Positions 1 to 9,160 are shown, numbered from the stretch's first letter. The stretch: 64,000 nucleotides of DNA from Rhizobiales bacterium dw_265 (GCA_018449595.1 JAAVUU010000006.1:124001-188000), one strand, 5' to 3'. Numbers and translations: made by a program. The notes: a model not told the origin generated them from the letters alone.

Positions 1-74
1 AAGGTCTTCAGCGTGGTGGTGAAGGGCACGAAACTGTTGGTTTCCTGCTTCAGTTCGGCGATGGCGATGCGCAT
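1..74 (-). CDS. M81/MlrC-family metallopeptidase, N-terminal fragment (runs off the left edge)
   Basis: Only about 24 codons are present. They start at an ATG (complement of 72-74) preceded by a strong AGGAGG ribosome site six bases upstream. The visible start reads MRIAIAELKQETNSF followed by VPFTTTLKT. The I-A-x-x-K/Q-x-E-T-N-x-F signature is the characteristic opening of the M81 family, whose founder MlrC opens linearised microcystin. It lies 8 bp downstream of the double-ATPase gene on the same strand and is therefore the next gene of the peptide-uptake operon. The context suggests hydrolysis of an imported peptide or peptide-like compound; the substrate is unknown. Confidence 0.75.
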   Translation of the reverse strand, partial: MRIAIAELKQETNSFVPFTTTLKT

Positions 75-82
75 GACGCCTC

Positions 83-1672
83 CTATATCCGGCCGCAGCC
101 GGGGATCGCCGCCAGCAGGGCCCTGGTGTAATCGCTCGACGGCGCGGCAAAAACCTCGCGGGTCGGCCCGGATTCCACCACCCGGCCATGCCGCATCACC
201 ATCACCCGATGACAGACCTGGGCCGCCACCCGCATGTCATGGGTGATGAACAGCATGGCGAGATTCATCCGGCGGCGCACATCGTCCAGCAGGTCCAGCA
301 CCTGGGCCTGCACCGTCACATCCAGCGCCGATACCGGCTCGTCGGCTATCAGGACATCGGGCTTCAGCATCAGGGCCCGCGCCAGGCCGATGCGCTGGCG
401 CTGGCCGCCGGAGAATTCATGGGCAAAGCGGTCCATGGCCTGCGGGTTCAATCCCACCAGCCGCAGCATCTCGGCGGCGCGGGCGCGCGCGGCCCCGGCC
501 TCCTCGCCATAGGCGCGCGGCCCGGCGGTGAGGATGTCGCCGATGCGCCGGCGCGGATTGAGCGAGGAAAATGGGTCCTGGAACACCATCTGGATGCGGC
601 GGCGCAAGGGCCGCAGGCCGCGCGCCTTCATGCGGGCGATATCGGCGCCATCGAACAGCACCGCGCCCTCGTCGGGGTCCAGCAGCCGGATCACGCAGCG
701 CGCCAGGGTGGATTTGCCGGAGCCGGATTCCCCGACAATACCCAAGGTCTCGCCCCGGTTCAGGATCAGCGACACCCGGTCCACCGCCGCCACATCGGCG
801 CGCCGCGAAAACAGCCCGCCGCGGCGGAACCGCTTGCTGAGACCCGTGACCCGCACCAGCGGCGCGGCCTGCGGCAGCGGCGGCAGGGCGCAGGCATCCC
901 GGGGCACCGCCGCGATCAGGGCGCGTGTATAGGGATGCGCGGGCGCGCCCAGCACCTGCGCCACCGGGCCGCTTTCCAGCACCCGGCCATGGCGCATCAC
1001 CGCCACCCGGTCGGCGATGTCGGCGACCACGCCGAAATCATGGGTGATGAACAGCACGCTCATCTGACGCTCGGCCTGGATGGCCTTGATGAGTTTCAGG
1101 ATCTGCGCCTGGGTGGTGACATCCAGGGCGGTGGTGGGTTCATCGGCGATCAACAGCCGGGGCGATAGCGACAGCGCCATGGCGATCATCACCCGCTGGC
1201 GCTGGCCGCCCGAAAGCTGGTGCGGATAGGCTTTCAGCAAACCCGCCACATCCTTCAGGCCCATCTGGGAGAGCAGGTCGCCGGCCTGCCGCAGCGCGAG
1301 GCTTTCGGGGATGGCGCGATGCGCCCGGATCTGTTCGCTCACCTGCCCGCCGATGGCGACGACCGGATTCAGCGCCGCCATCGGGTCCTGGAAGATCATG
1401 GCGATGTCGCGGCCGCGCCGCGCGCGCAAGGCGGCGGGCGGCTCCTTCAGCAAATCCACGCCGTCGAACAGGATGCTGCCGCCGGTCGTCACCACGCCGC
1501 GCGGCAGCAGCCCCATGATGGCATGCGCCGTCACCGATTTGCCGGAACCGGATTCGCCCACGATGCAGACGATCTCATTGCGGGCGATGTCCAGGCTGAC
1601 ATCGCTGACCGCCAGCGGCCGGTCGGCGCCCGGCGGCAAGGCCACGCGGAGATCGCGCAGCGACACCAGCAT
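83..1672 (-). CDS. Peptide ABC transporter ATP-binding protein with two fused ATPase domains (DppD-DppF type)
   Basis: This 529-residue protein carries two complete ABC cassettes in tandem. The first has Walker A GESGSGKS near residue 40 and the signature LSGGQRQR near 155. The second has GESGSGKS near 313 and FSGGQRQR near 420. Walker B ([22 protein letters not shown]) and the switch histidine (FITHD) are present twice. Each half ends with the AHPYTRAL-like tail of the oligopeptide subfamily. One polypeptide thus supplies both ATPases that Dpp/Opp systems usually encode separately. Its ATG overlaps the stop of the upstream permease gene (ATGA), indicating translational coupling. Confidence 0.95.
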   Translation of the reverse strand: MLVSLRDLRVALPPGADRPLAVSDVSLDIARNEIVCIVGESGSGKSVTAHAIMGLLPRGVVTTGGSILFDGVDLLKEPPAALRARRGRDIAMIFQDPMAALNPVVAIGGQVSEQIRAHRAIPESLALRQAGDLLSQMGLKDVAGLLKAYPHQLSGGQRQRVMIAMALSLSPRLLIADEPTTALDVTTQAQILKLIKAIQAERQMSVLFITHDFGVVADIADRVAVMRHGRVLESGPVAQVLGAPAHPYTRALIAAVPRDACALPPLPQAAPLVRVTGLSKRFRRGGLFSRRADVAAVDRVSLILNRGETLGIVGESGSGKSTLARCVIRLLDPDEGAVLFDGADIARMKARGLRPLRRRIQMVFQDPFSSLNPRRRIGDILTAGPRAYGEEAGAARARAAEMLRLVGLNPQAMDRFAHEFSGGQRQRIGLARALMLKPDVLIADEPVSALDVTVQAQVLDLLDDVRRRMNLAMLFITHDMRVAAQVCHRVMVMRHGRVVESGPTREVFAAPSSDYTRALLAAIPGCGRI

Positions 1673-2496
1673 CAGCGCCGCCCCCGCGGATTGAGGGCAT
1701 CGTTCAGCCCATCACCGATGAAGGCCAGCGCCAGCACCGTCACCATGATGCACAGGCCCGGCAGCACCGTGGTCCACCAGGCCACCCACATGGCCGAGCG
1801 CGAGCCGCCGATCATGCTGCCCCAACTCAGCAGGTTGGGATCGCCCAGCCCCAGGAAACTCAGCGCCGATTCCGTCAGGATGGCGCTGCCCACCATCATC
1901 GAACTCACCACCAGGATCGGCGGCAGGGCATTGGGCAGGATTTCGGCGAAGATGATGCGGGCGTCGCTCAGTCCCAGGGTCTTTGCCGCCTGGACGAACT
2001 CCCGCGCGCGCAGGGCGAGGAATTCGCCGCGCACCACCCGCGCCACCTGCGGCCAGGAAATCAGCGCGATGCCGATGACCGTCGAGGCCAGGCTGGGCTG
2101 CAGGAACGCCACCAGCACCATCAGCAGCACAAAGCTCGGGATGATCTGGAAGAATTCCGTCACCCGCATCAGCAGGTCGTCCACCAGCCCGCCATAATAG
2201 CCCGCCACCGCCCCCAGCAGCACCCCGATCCCCACCGCGCCCAGGGTGGAAGCGATGCCGACCAGAAGCGAGATGCGCGCGCCATAGGCCAGCCCCACCG
2301 CCATGTCGCGGCCCAGCACATCGCTGCCGGCCAAGAGCCCCGGCGCGCCCGGCGGCAACAGCGGCATGCCGACAATGGCGAAGGGCCCGCGCGCGAAGAG
2401 CAGCGGCGCGGCCAGCGCCACCGCCACAATCGCCGCGAAGAGGACAAGGCCGGTCAGCGCAACAGGTCTGGACAGGAAGGCGCGAAGAAATCTCAT
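1672..2496 (-). CDS. Peptide ABC transporter permease, DppC type
   Basis: This 274-residue inner-membrane permease has an N-terminal transmembrane helix (residues 10-35) and an extended periplasmic loop containing the GSDVLGRDM motif typical of DppC/OppC. A BPD_transp_1 domain with five further helices follows. The EAA loop (EFVQAAKTLGLSDARI) that docks onto the ATPase lies near residue 165. The start overlaps the end of the DppB-type gene by 4 bp and its stop overlaps the ATPase start, so the three are co-translated. It is of normal length and appears intact. Confidence 0.95.
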   Translation of the reverse strand: MRFLRAFLSRPVALTGLVLFAAIVAVALAAPLLFARGPFAIVGMPLLPPGAPGLLAGSDVLGRDMAVGLAYGARISLLVGIASTLGAVGIGVLLGAVAGYYGGLVDDLLMRVTEFFQIIPSFVLLMVLVAFLQPSLASTVIGIALISWPQVARVVRGEFLALRAREFVQAAKTLGLSDARIIFAEILPNALPPILVVSSMMVGSAILTESALSFLGLGDPNLLSWGSMIGGSRSAMWVAWWTTVLPGLCIMVTVLALAFIGDGLNDALNPRGRR

Positions 2497-3467
2497 GCCA
2501 GCTCCACGCGCGGATCGGCGAGGGAATAGGCAATGTCCGTGACCAGGTTGAACAGGCTGATCAGGATGGCGGTGACGATGAAGATGCCCAGCAGCAGGGG
2601 ATTGTCGCGCGCCGTCACCGCCTCATAGGCCAGGGTGCCGATACCGGGCCAGGAAAACACATTCTCCACCAGCACGCTGCCGCCGACCAGGGTCGAGGCC
2701 TGCAATCCGGCATAGGTGATCAGCGGGATCAGCGCATTGCGCAATATGTGCCGCCGCCGCACCTGGCCCTCGCGGATGCCCTTGGCGCGCGCCGTCTTGA
2801 CGAAATCCTGGCCGGCGACCTCGATCATCGCGGTGCGGGTCAGCCGGGCGTAGCCGGCGAGGTAATAAAGCGCCAGGGTCATGCCCGGCAGGATCATGTG
2901 GCTGGCCACGTCGGCGACACGCGCCAGGCCGGTATAATCGGCGCCCATGGTTTCGATGCCGAAGGGCGGCAGCCACGCCAGCCATACCGCGAACAGCAGC
3001 ACCGCCATCATGCCCAGCCAGAATTGCGGCACGGCATAGAACAGCATCGAGAGCACCGTCACCGCGGCATCGCCCGCTGATCCCGGCCGCCGCGCCGCCA
3101 GGCCGCCCAGCCACACCCCGCCCGCGATCGCCACCACCAGGGCGAAGGCATCCAGCAGCAAGGTGTTGGGCAGGCGTTGCAGGATCACCTCCAGCACCGG
3201 CATGCGCCGCGCATACGATGTGCCCAGGTCGCCCTGCGCCACCGCGCCGAGATATTTCCACAGCTGCACCGGCAGCGGCCGGTCCAACCCATATTCGGCG
3301 CGCAGGCTTTTCACAAAGGCTTCGTCGGCATAGCCTGACTGGCCCGCCATCACGGTGGCGGCATCGCCCGGCGCCAGCCGGATCAGGAAGAAACTCAGCA
3401 CCACCACCGCGATGGTGACCAGCGCCGTCTTGACCAGCCGCATCGCGATATAGTGAAGCCTGTTCAT
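2493..3467 (-). CDS. Peptide ABC transporter permease, DppB type
   Basis: This is a 324-residue inner-membrane permease. The ATG at 3467 is preferred over an upstream in-frame start at 3518 for two reasons. It is preceded by AAAGG ten bases after the stop of the upstream gene, and it gives the standard DppB N-terminus (MNRLHYIAMRLVKT, then a hydrophobic helix). The loop SFFLIRLAPGDAA and the EAA motif (DFVKTARAKGIREGQV) are diagnostic of the DppB/OppB branch. It pairs with the DppC-type permease downstream to form the membrane pore. Confidence 0.95.
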   Translation of the reverse strand: MNRLHYIAMRLVKTALVTIAVVVLSFFLIRLAPGDAATVMAGQSGYADEAFVKSLRAEYGLDRPLPVQLWKYLGAVAQGDLGTSYARRMPVLEVILQRLPNTLLLDAFALVVAIAGGVWLGGLAARRPGSAGDAAVTVLSMLFYAVPQFWLGMMAVLLFAVWLAWLPPFGIETMGADYTGLARVADVASHMILPGMTLALYYLAGYARLTRTAMIEVAGQDFVKTARAKGIREGQVRRRHILRNALIPLITYAGLQASTLVGGSVLVENVFSWPGIGTLAYEAVTARDNPLLLGIFIVTAILISLFNLVTDIAYSLADPRVELA

Positions 3468-3477
3468 GCCAGGCCTT

Positions 3478-6384
3478 TCATGCGAGCCGCGCCGCGCCGA
3501 AGCCGTCGCAGGGACCATTGGGCCCCGTCACCACATCGGTCAGCCGCCGGTTGTAGAACAGCATGGGCTTGCGCTCATACATCCACAGCATGGCGGCGTC
3601 CTGGGTGAGGATCTGCTGCAGCCGGCTGTAATGGGCTTGCGCCTCGTCGCGGCTGATGGCGATGGCGGCCTTGGCGAACAGCGCATCCACTTCGGGATTG
3701 ATATAGCCCTGGATATTGGTCTGGGGCACGCCCTTGCGGATATTGGACGAGACGAAGAAGCGCGAGGTGCCGATGGCGGGATCGCCATATTCGCCATAGC
3801 TGTTGCAGTCGCAGTCGAAATCCCAGTTGCCGCTGCGCTGGCTGAAGGTGGGCCAGTCGGTGGCTTCCAGCTGCGCCTCCAGCCCCACCTCCAGCAGGGC
3901 CTGCTTGATGTATTGCGCGCCGCGGGTCCAGGCGCCACCGCCATCCGGGGTCAGCATGATGCCGAAACGGTGGCGCACCCCGCCCAGTTTCGGCTTCAAT
4001 CCCATCTCGTTCAGCAGGGCGCGGGCACGGGCCGGATCGTACGGATAGCGGGTCAGCGCCTTGGCGTCATAATAGGGCGCGGTGGAGGGAATGGGACCGT
4101 GCGCCACCTTGCCCAGGCCGAAATTGATCGCCGCAACCAGGAATTCGCGGTCCACCGCATGCAGGAAGGCGGCGCGAAAGCGGCGGTCGCCGAACGGCCA
4201 GCGCCGCATGTTCAACTCCATCACCGTGATCTCGCCGGTGCCGTTATAGGCGTCGGTGCTGGCAACCAGATCGGGATTGGCCACCAGCCGGGAATTGACC
4301 ACCGTGTCTATGTCGTCGGCCAGCGCCAGGTCCACCGCCCCGGTCTCGATCGCCACCATGCGCTGCTCCGGCGTGGGGCACAGCCGGTAATAGATGGCGT
4401 CCATGCCGGGCTGGCCGCGCCGCCAATAGCGCGGGTTGCGCTCCAGGTGGATGTACTGGCCGCGTTTCCATTCCGCGAACCGGAACGGCCCGGTGCCGAT
4501 GGGCTTGAAATTGAAGGGATTGGTGCGGAAGTCGGTACCTTCATAGATATGCGCCGGCATCATCGGCGCGCTGGACGCCATCAGCGACAGCAGGAACGCA
4601 TTGAAGGGCTGCTTGAGATGCACCACCGCCGTCCAGCGGTCGGGCGTCTCGATCCGCGCGATATGGCTGAAGGCATTGCGGCTGCGAGGATTGAGCTGGG
4701 GCAGCATCACGCCGCAACTGAAGGCCACGTCGCGGGCGGTGAAGGGCACACCGTCATGCCACACCACATCGGGGCGCAGATGAAAGGTGTAGGTCAGCCC
4801 GTCCGGCGTCATCTCGAACGCCCGCGCCAGGTTGGGCCGCGGCCGGAACTGCCAGTCGAACAGCAGCAGGGATTCGTTGATGTTGCCGCAGATTTCCTGC
4901 GCCAGCCTGGTGTTGAACAGCGGATAGCACAGGCTCGCCGGCTCGTCGGTCATCATCGCATTGATGATGCGGCGCCCGTTCGCCTGCGCCTGCGCCGGCC
5001 AGGCCGATGCGCCCAGCGCCGCTCCCAGCATGGCGCGGCGGTCCAGCATCAGGTCGCCGGAAAGGGAGTGAGGCTCGTGAAAAATCCCGGCGATGAAACC
5101 CCTGGTCATCCGGCTATCTCCCGCGCCGCGCGCGGCGTCCAGGGTCGCGTCTATCACCGCGTCGTCATGCGCAGCCGAGACAAACCAGGCGCCGCGCTCC
5201 AGCACCCGCACGCCGCGCCCAAGCAAGGCATGGACGAATTTCACATACAGCGCCTTGTCGGCTTTCAGCAGGTCGCGATAGTCGCGCGCCGGCGCCTCCA
5301 GCCCGAAGCCGATATGGAACATCAGTTCAAAGCCCGTGACCTGGGCCTTGATTCCGGCTTCGTTCAGAATCGCGCGCAACCCGTCGCGCAGCCGCACGCC
5401 GCGCACCGACCAGCCTTCATACAGTTCCGGCGTCAACGCCTGTTGCGTCGCCACCATCGCCGCCATCGCCACCGGCTGGGCATTGAAGGTGCCGCCATGC
5501 AGCACGCCGCCGCTCGCGAACAGGTCCAGCAGGTCGGCGCGGCCGGCGATGGCCGCCACCGGAAAGCCGTTGGCGATGGCCTTGGCGAAGAGGGAAAGAT
5601 CGGGCGTGACCCCGAAGCGCGCCTGTGCCCCCGCGCGGTCCAGCCGGAAGCCGGTGATGACTTCGTCGAAGATCAGCAAGGCGCCATGCCTGCGGCAGGC
5701 GGCCAGCGCGCCTTCCAGGTAACCGGCGGCCGGCGCGATGGCGCCCTGGTTGCACATGGCGGGCTCCATGATGACGCCGGCGATGTCGCCCCGCGCCAGC
5801 CGCGCTTCCAATCGGCCCAGGTCGTTCCAGCCGATCACGTCCAGTCCGTCGCCGGCGGCGGCCTCCTGGCCCGCACTGCCCGCCACTTTGACCGGCGCAT
5901 TCGCGCACTCCAATCGAGAGGGGGCGGTGGACCACAGGATATTGTCGAACCAGCCGTGATAATGGCCCTCGAACTTCAGGATGATGCGCTTGGCCGTCGC
6001 GGCGCGCGCCAGACGGAAGGCGGCCTGCACCACTTCCGAGCCCGACGATCCGAATCGGATGCGCCGGGCGGAGGCAATGCGCTCGCACAGAATCCTGGCG
6101 GCCTGGAATTCCACTTCGGACTGGCCGGCATAGAGGATGCCCTTGTCCACCTGGTCCTTCACCGCCTGCTGCACCCCGGCCGGCGTGTGGCCCAGCACCA
6201 TCGCGCCCATGCCGCAGTAATAATCGATCAGCCGGTTGCCGTCGGCATCGATCAGGTATGGCCCCTCGCCGCGCTGGAACACCAGCGGCCCGCCCTGCAT
6301 GCCGATGCGGAAATTGCTGTTGATCCCGCCCGCGATGGTTTTCGCATTCTCGGCGATCAGCGCGGCGGACTTGTCGAACAGCAT
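3478..6384 (-). CDS. Class III aminotransferase fused in frame to a peptide-binding protein (SBP_bac_5)
   Basis: One uninterrupted 968-codon frame holds two proteins normally encoded separately. Residues 1-425 are a PLP-dependent class III aminotransferase of the glutamate-1-semialdehyde aminomutase type, with FGSSGSEV, HYHGW, IFDEVITGFR and the Schiff-base lysine K268 in FAKAIANGFP. Residues about 470-968 are a dipeptide/oligopeptide solute-binding protein. Between them lies an apparent export signal (RRAMLG, then a hydrophobic stretch ending PAQAQA, residues 449-468), which is meaningless in the middle of a cytoplasmic enzyme. An internal ATG at 5109 has its own ribosome site. The most likely reading is two products from one frame: full-length or truncated aminotransferase, and separately initiated binding protein. 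A one-base indel that removed an aminotransferase stop is the main alternative. Confidence 0.85.
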   Translation of the reverse strand: MLFDKSAALIAENAKTIAGGINSNFRIGMQGGPLVFQRGEGPYLIDADGNRLIDYYCGMGAMVLGHTPAGVQQAVKDQVDKGILYAGQSEVEFQAARILCERIASARRIRFGSSGSEVVQAAFRLARAATAKRIILKFEGHYHGWFDNILWSTAPSRLECANAPVKVAGSAGQEAAAGDGLDVIGWNDLGRLEARLARGDIAGVIMEPAMCNQGAIAPAAGYLEGALAACRRHGALLIFDEVITGFRLDRAGAQARFGVTPDLSLFAKAIANGFPVAAIAGRADLLDLFASGGVLHGGTFNAQPVAMAAMVATQQALTPELYEGWSVRGVRLRDGLRAILNEAGIKAQVTGFELMFHIGFGLEAPARDYRDLLKADKALYVKFVHALLGRGVRVLERGAWFVSAAHDDAVIDATLDAARGAGDSRMTRGFIAGIFHEPHSLSGDLMLDRRAMLGAALGASAWPAQAQANGRRIINAMMTDEPASLCYPLFNTRLAQEICGNINESLLLFDWQFRPRPNLARAFEMTPDGLTYTFHLRPDVVWHDGVPFTARDVAFSCGVMLPQLNPRSRNAFSHIARIETPDRWTAVVHLKQPFNAFLLSLMASSAPMMPAHIYEGTDFRTNPFNFKPIGTGPFRFAEWKRGQYIHLERNPRYWRRGQPGMDAIYYRLCPTPEQRMVAIETGAVDLALADDIDTVVNSRLVANPDLVASTDAYNGTGEITVMELNMRRWPFGDRRFRAAFLHAVDREFLVAAINFGLGKVAHGPIPSTAPYYDAKALTRYPYDPARARALLNEMGLKPKLGGVRHRFGIMLTPDGGGAWTRGAQYIKQALLEVGLEAQLEATDWPTFSQRSGNWDFDCDCNSYGEYGDPAIGTSRFFVSSNIRKGVPQTNIQGYINPEVDALFAKAAIAISRDEAQAHYSRLQQILTQDAAMLWMYERKPMLFYNRRLTDVVTGPNGPCDGFGAARLA
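5104..5124 (-). promoter_or_regulatory. Internal ribosome-binding site and start for the peptide-binding half
   Basis: On the minus strand GGGAG lies eight bases before an ATG at 5109 (codon 426 of the long frame, reading MTRGFIAG). A second in-frame ATG at 5049 (MLDRRAMLG) opens directly onto the signal peptide but has no clear ribosome site. Bases around the ATG (GGATGACC) contain a TGA in the +1 frame, the usual form of an ATGA stop-start overlap between two genes. This suggests the pair was once arranged that way. Confidence 0.5.
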
Positions 6385-6483
6385 CCGGCATCCCCTCGGA
6401 TTTTCTCCATTAGGGAGAGGTCAAGCGGGTTTGACAAGCAGCCTGGGTGCGTAAATCCTTGGCCCAACAGCAAGGGGGATGGG

Positions 6484-7665
6484 ATGCGGCGCTTTCTGGT
6501 CATGGCCCTGCTGGGGCTTTGCCTGCCGGTTTCGGCGGCCGACTATTTCCCGCCCAAGAGCGGCTGGGCGACGCACACCCCGGCGCAGGAAAAGCTGGAC
6601 GCCGCCCGGCTGAAAGCGGCGATAGATTTCGCGGTCTCGGCCGAACTCACCTATCCGCCCGACCTGGCCAAGGTCGGCGACATCCGCGACCTGCCTTTTT
6701 CCGTGCCGCTGAAATATGCCGGCGAAGCCTTCAACACCCCCATCGGGCCGCTGAAAGCGCATTCGCCCGCCAACGGCATCATCATCCGCCACGGCTACAT
6801 CGTCGCCGAATGGGGCCGCACGCAGGATGTGGACATGACCTTTTCGGTGACCAAGACCTTTTTGTCGTCGGTGGCGGGCGTCGCCTTCGACAAGGGCCTG
6901 ATCAAAAGCGTCAACGACCGGGTCATCGACTATGTCCAGCCGACGGCGGATTTCCTGTTGCCGCATAACCAGCCCATCACCTGGGACAACATGCTGCGCC
7001 AGGACTCCGGCTGGATCGGGACGTTGTGGGGCAAGCCCTGGTGGGTCGACCGCCCCGATCCCGGCAATCCCGCCAGCGAACTGATCAAGGGGCCGCCGCC
7101 GGTCGGCGCGGCCTGGAAGTATAACGATGTGCGGGTGAATGCCCTGGCGCTGGCGTTGACGCATTTGTGGAAGCGGCCGCTGCCCGAGGTGCTCAAGCAA
7201 TATGTCGCCGATCCCATCGGCATGTCGGACGACTGGCACTGGGAAGGCTATGACAACAGCTTCACCGAGGTGGACGGCAAGCGCATCCATGTCGTGTCCG
7301 GCGGCGGCCATTGGGGCGGCGGCATGTTCCTTTCGGCGCGCGACCAGGCGCGGCTGGGCCTGCTGGGCCTCAACCGCGGCAAATGGGACGGCAAGACCAT
7401 CCTGTCCGGCAAATGGGTGGCTATGGCGACCACGCCGACCGGGCCCAATCCCGGCTATGGCTTCTGCAACTGGTATCTCAATACGGGTAGAAAACTCTAT
7501 CCGGCGGCGCGCGCCGACAGCGTCGCCTTCATCGGCGATGGCGCCAACATCGTCTTTGTGGACCATCAGCACGACATGGTGGCGGTGGTGCGCTGGATCG
7601 ACAGCGCCAAGATGAAGGAATTCGTCCGTCTGCTGATCGAGGCGACGGGGGAACCCGCGCAATAG
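6484..7665 (+). CDS. Exported serine hydrolase, beta-lactamase/penicillin-binding fold (class C family)
   Basis: This 393-residue protein has a Sec signal peptide (MRRFLVMALLGLCLPVSAA, cleaved near residue 19). The catalytic SxxK motif is seen as SVTK (residues 121-124). A tyrosine motif follows as WKYNDV near 217, and a GGGHWGGG stretch near 278 replaces the KTG box. These features place it in the Beta-lactamase (PF00144) family, which includes esterases, 6-aminohexanoate-dimer hydrolases and D-aminopeptidases. The ATG at 6484 follows AAGGGGG. It is divergent from the peptide-uptake operon, with only about 100 bp between, so a shared substrate class (amide-linked oligomers) is plausible but unproven. 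Confidence 0.85.
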   Translation: MRRFLVMALLGLCLPVSAADYFPPKSGWATHTPAQEKLDAARLKAAIDFAVSAELTYPPDLAKVGDIRDLPFSVPLKYAGEAFNTPIGPLKAHSPANGIIIRHGYIVAEWGRTQDVDMTFSVTKTFLSSVAGVAFDKGLIKSVNDRVIDYVQPTADFLLPHNQPITWDNMLRQDSGWIGTLWGKPWWVDRPDPGNPASELIKGPPPVGAAWKYNDVRVNALALALTHLWKRPLPEVLKQYVADPIGMSDDWHWEGYDNSFTEVDGKRIHVVSGGGHWGGGMFLSARDQARLGLLGLNRGKWDGKTILSGKWVAMATTPTGPNPGYGFCNWYLNTGRKLYPAARADSVAFIGDGANIVFVDHQHDMVAVVRWIDSAKMKEFVRLLIEATGEPAQ

Positions 7666-7834
7666 TTCCGGCGGCCTGGCGCGCAACACCGATCACGGGA
7701 ACGTCCGGAGTTCCCAAAGTTGCCAAAGTTCCGACGCAGCTTCGCCGGAAATGCGCCGGAAATTGTTCATGTACGGTTCAGAATGGATTCATACATTTCA
7801 CAGGCGGCGGAATCGTGAAAACGCCGCAGGAATT

Positions 7835-7875
7835 TTGATTCAAATCACGTGACTCGCTTTAACGATCTTTATACA
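7835..7875 (+). promoter_or_regulatory. FNR/CRP-type box with class II spacing to a -10 element, upstream of the coat-U pilus operon
   Basis: TTGAT-TCAA-ATCAC at 7835-7848 matches 9 of 10 positions of the FNR consensus TTGAT-N4-ATCAA and is a perfect TGATT-N2-AATCA dyad. A -10-like TATACA occurs at 7870-7875, which would place transcription start near 7882-7883 and the box centre about 41 bp upstream, the classical class II activator position. No good -35 hexamer is visible, as expected for an activator-dependent promoter. Two Crp/Fnr regulators are encoded elsewhere in the window. Confidence 0.5.
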
Positions 7876-7923
7876 CACCGCCTCCAATTCAAATCGCCAA
7901 TTCAAATCTAAGGAATGATCTCT

Positions 7924-8418
7924 GTGTCTCATGTTCTGCGTACTGCGTCGCGTGGCGTTCTCGGAATCCTGTTCCTTGGCGTTTCTTCCGTTGCCGCCCT
8001 GGCGACGACCAACACCGCCACCTTCCAGGTGACGGCCAATGTGCTGCCGACCTGCCAGATCTCGGCGGGCAATCTGAATTTCGGCGATTATTCCGGCGCC
8101 GCCCTCGTCAACACCTCGACCATCACCGTCAACTGCACCCAGAATCAGGGCTATGATGTCGGCCTGGATGCGGGCAACGGCAATGGTGGCGTCACGGGCC
8201 GCAAGATGACCGGCCCGAGCGGCGCGGCATTGGGTTATGGCCTCTATCGCGATTCCAACCACTCCACCAACTGGGGCAACACGGTGGGCACCGACACCTA
8301 TCACGGCAACGGCAGCGGCAACGCCCAGCCGCTGACCGTCTATGGCCAGTTGCCCGCCGCTGAATCCGTGATGGCCGGCGCCTATGCCGACACCATCACC
8401 GCCACCATCACCTACTGA
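7924..8418 (+). CDS. Spore coat U (SCPU) domain secreted pilin-like protein
   Basis: A secreted subunit of about 164 residues. After a signal peptide ending near SSVAALA comes the SCPU beta-sandwich. It has ATFQVTANVLPTCQI at the start with its conserved cysteine, the second cysteine in ITVNCTQ, the central YGLYRD, and a final strand TITATITY. GTG at 7924 is chosen because AAGGA (7910-7914) lies nine bases before it; the in-frame ATG at 7915 would sit directly on the ribosome site. It heads a chaperone-usher operon and is probably the major structural subunit, assembled on the cell surface by donor-strand exchange. Confidence 0.9.
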   Translation: MSHVLRTASRGVLGILFLGVSSVAALATTNTATFQVTANVLPTCQISAGNLNFGDYSGAALVNTSTITVNCTQNQGYDVGLDAGNGNGGVTGRKMTGPSGAALGYGLYRDSNHSTNWGNTVGTDTYHGNGSGNAQPLTVYGQLPAAESVMAGAYADTITATITY

Positions 8419-8425
8419 CAGGCGG

Positions 8426-9160
8426 GTGACGGCTCTGCGCCACCTGGGCCTGGTTCTTGCCCTTCTCGCGAGCGCGCCGGCGGCCATCCTCGCCGCCGGC
8501 GCGGCCCGCGCCCAGACCCTGGCGATCCAGCCCGTCACGGTGCAGCTTGCGCCGGGCCAGATGGCCGCCACCGTCACGGTGGTCAACCAGGGCACCAGCG
8601 ATTCCGCTTTCCAGGTCCGTCCTTTCGCCTGGGATGTGCAGGACGGCCAGGACCGGCTTTCCGCCACAGACCAGCTGATCGCCAGTCCGCCGCTTGGCAC
8701 CATCGCGCCCGGCGGCACACAGTTGATCCGCCTTGTGCTGCATGCCGCCGCCCAGGGCAAAGAGGCGGCCTATCGCATCTGGATTGATCAGATCCCTTCG
8801 GCCTCCGAGGCCGGCGCGGTGCGCATCGCGCTTCGGGTTTCCATTCCGGTCTTCGCCGAACCCGACAGCCGTGTGGCGCCCGCGCTTGCCTGGCATGTCG
8901 CGCTCCAGGACGGCAAAGCCTATCTGGTGGCCGACAACAGCGGCACGCGGCATGAAAGCGTGCGCGACATCGTGCTGTCGCGCCCCGGCGGCGGCGCCAT
9001 CGCGGTCGAAGGCGGTATCTCGCCGCATGTCCTGGCGGGGGCTTCGCGGCGCTGGCGCCTGGATGGCGCGCTGCCCGGCGCGGGAAGCCAGCTTCGGATC
9101 ACCGCGCATACCGATGGCGCCGATATTGACCAGACAGTCGCGGTCGGTCCCCGACCTTGA
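8426..9160 (+). CDS. Periplasmic pilus chaperone, PapD-like
   Basis: This protein of about 244 residues has a signal peptide (hydrophobic LVLALLASAPAAILAAG, cleavage after ARAQ) and a PapD N-terminal Ig domain: TLAIQPVTVQLAPGQMAATVTVVNQG, then FQVRPFAWD and IAPGGTQLIRLVL. The GTG at 8426, eight bases after the coat-U stop and preceded by CAGG, is preferred because the upstream ATG at 8384 lies inside the previous gene and gives no signal peptide. Chaperones of this class hold coat-U subunits and deliver them to the usher. The stop overlaps the usher start. Confidence 0.9.
   Translation: MTALRHLGLVLALLASAPAAILAAGAARAQTLAIQPVTVQLAPGQMAATVTVVNQGTSDSAFQVRPFAWDVQDGQDRLSATDQLIASPPLGTIAPGGTQLIRLVLHAAAQGKEAAYRIWIDQIPSASEAGAVRIALRVSIPVFAEPDSRVAPALAWHVALQDGKAYLVADNSGTRHESVRDIVLSRPGGGAIAVEGGISPHVLAGASRRWRLDGALPGAGSQLRITAHTDGADIDQTVAVGPRP

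Noticed and set aside
3466-6483. Very long plus-strand open frame continuing into the serine hydrolase
   Set aside because: It is the antisense shadow of the aminotransferase/binding-protein gene; the true hydrolase starts at 6484 with a ribosome site and signal peptide.
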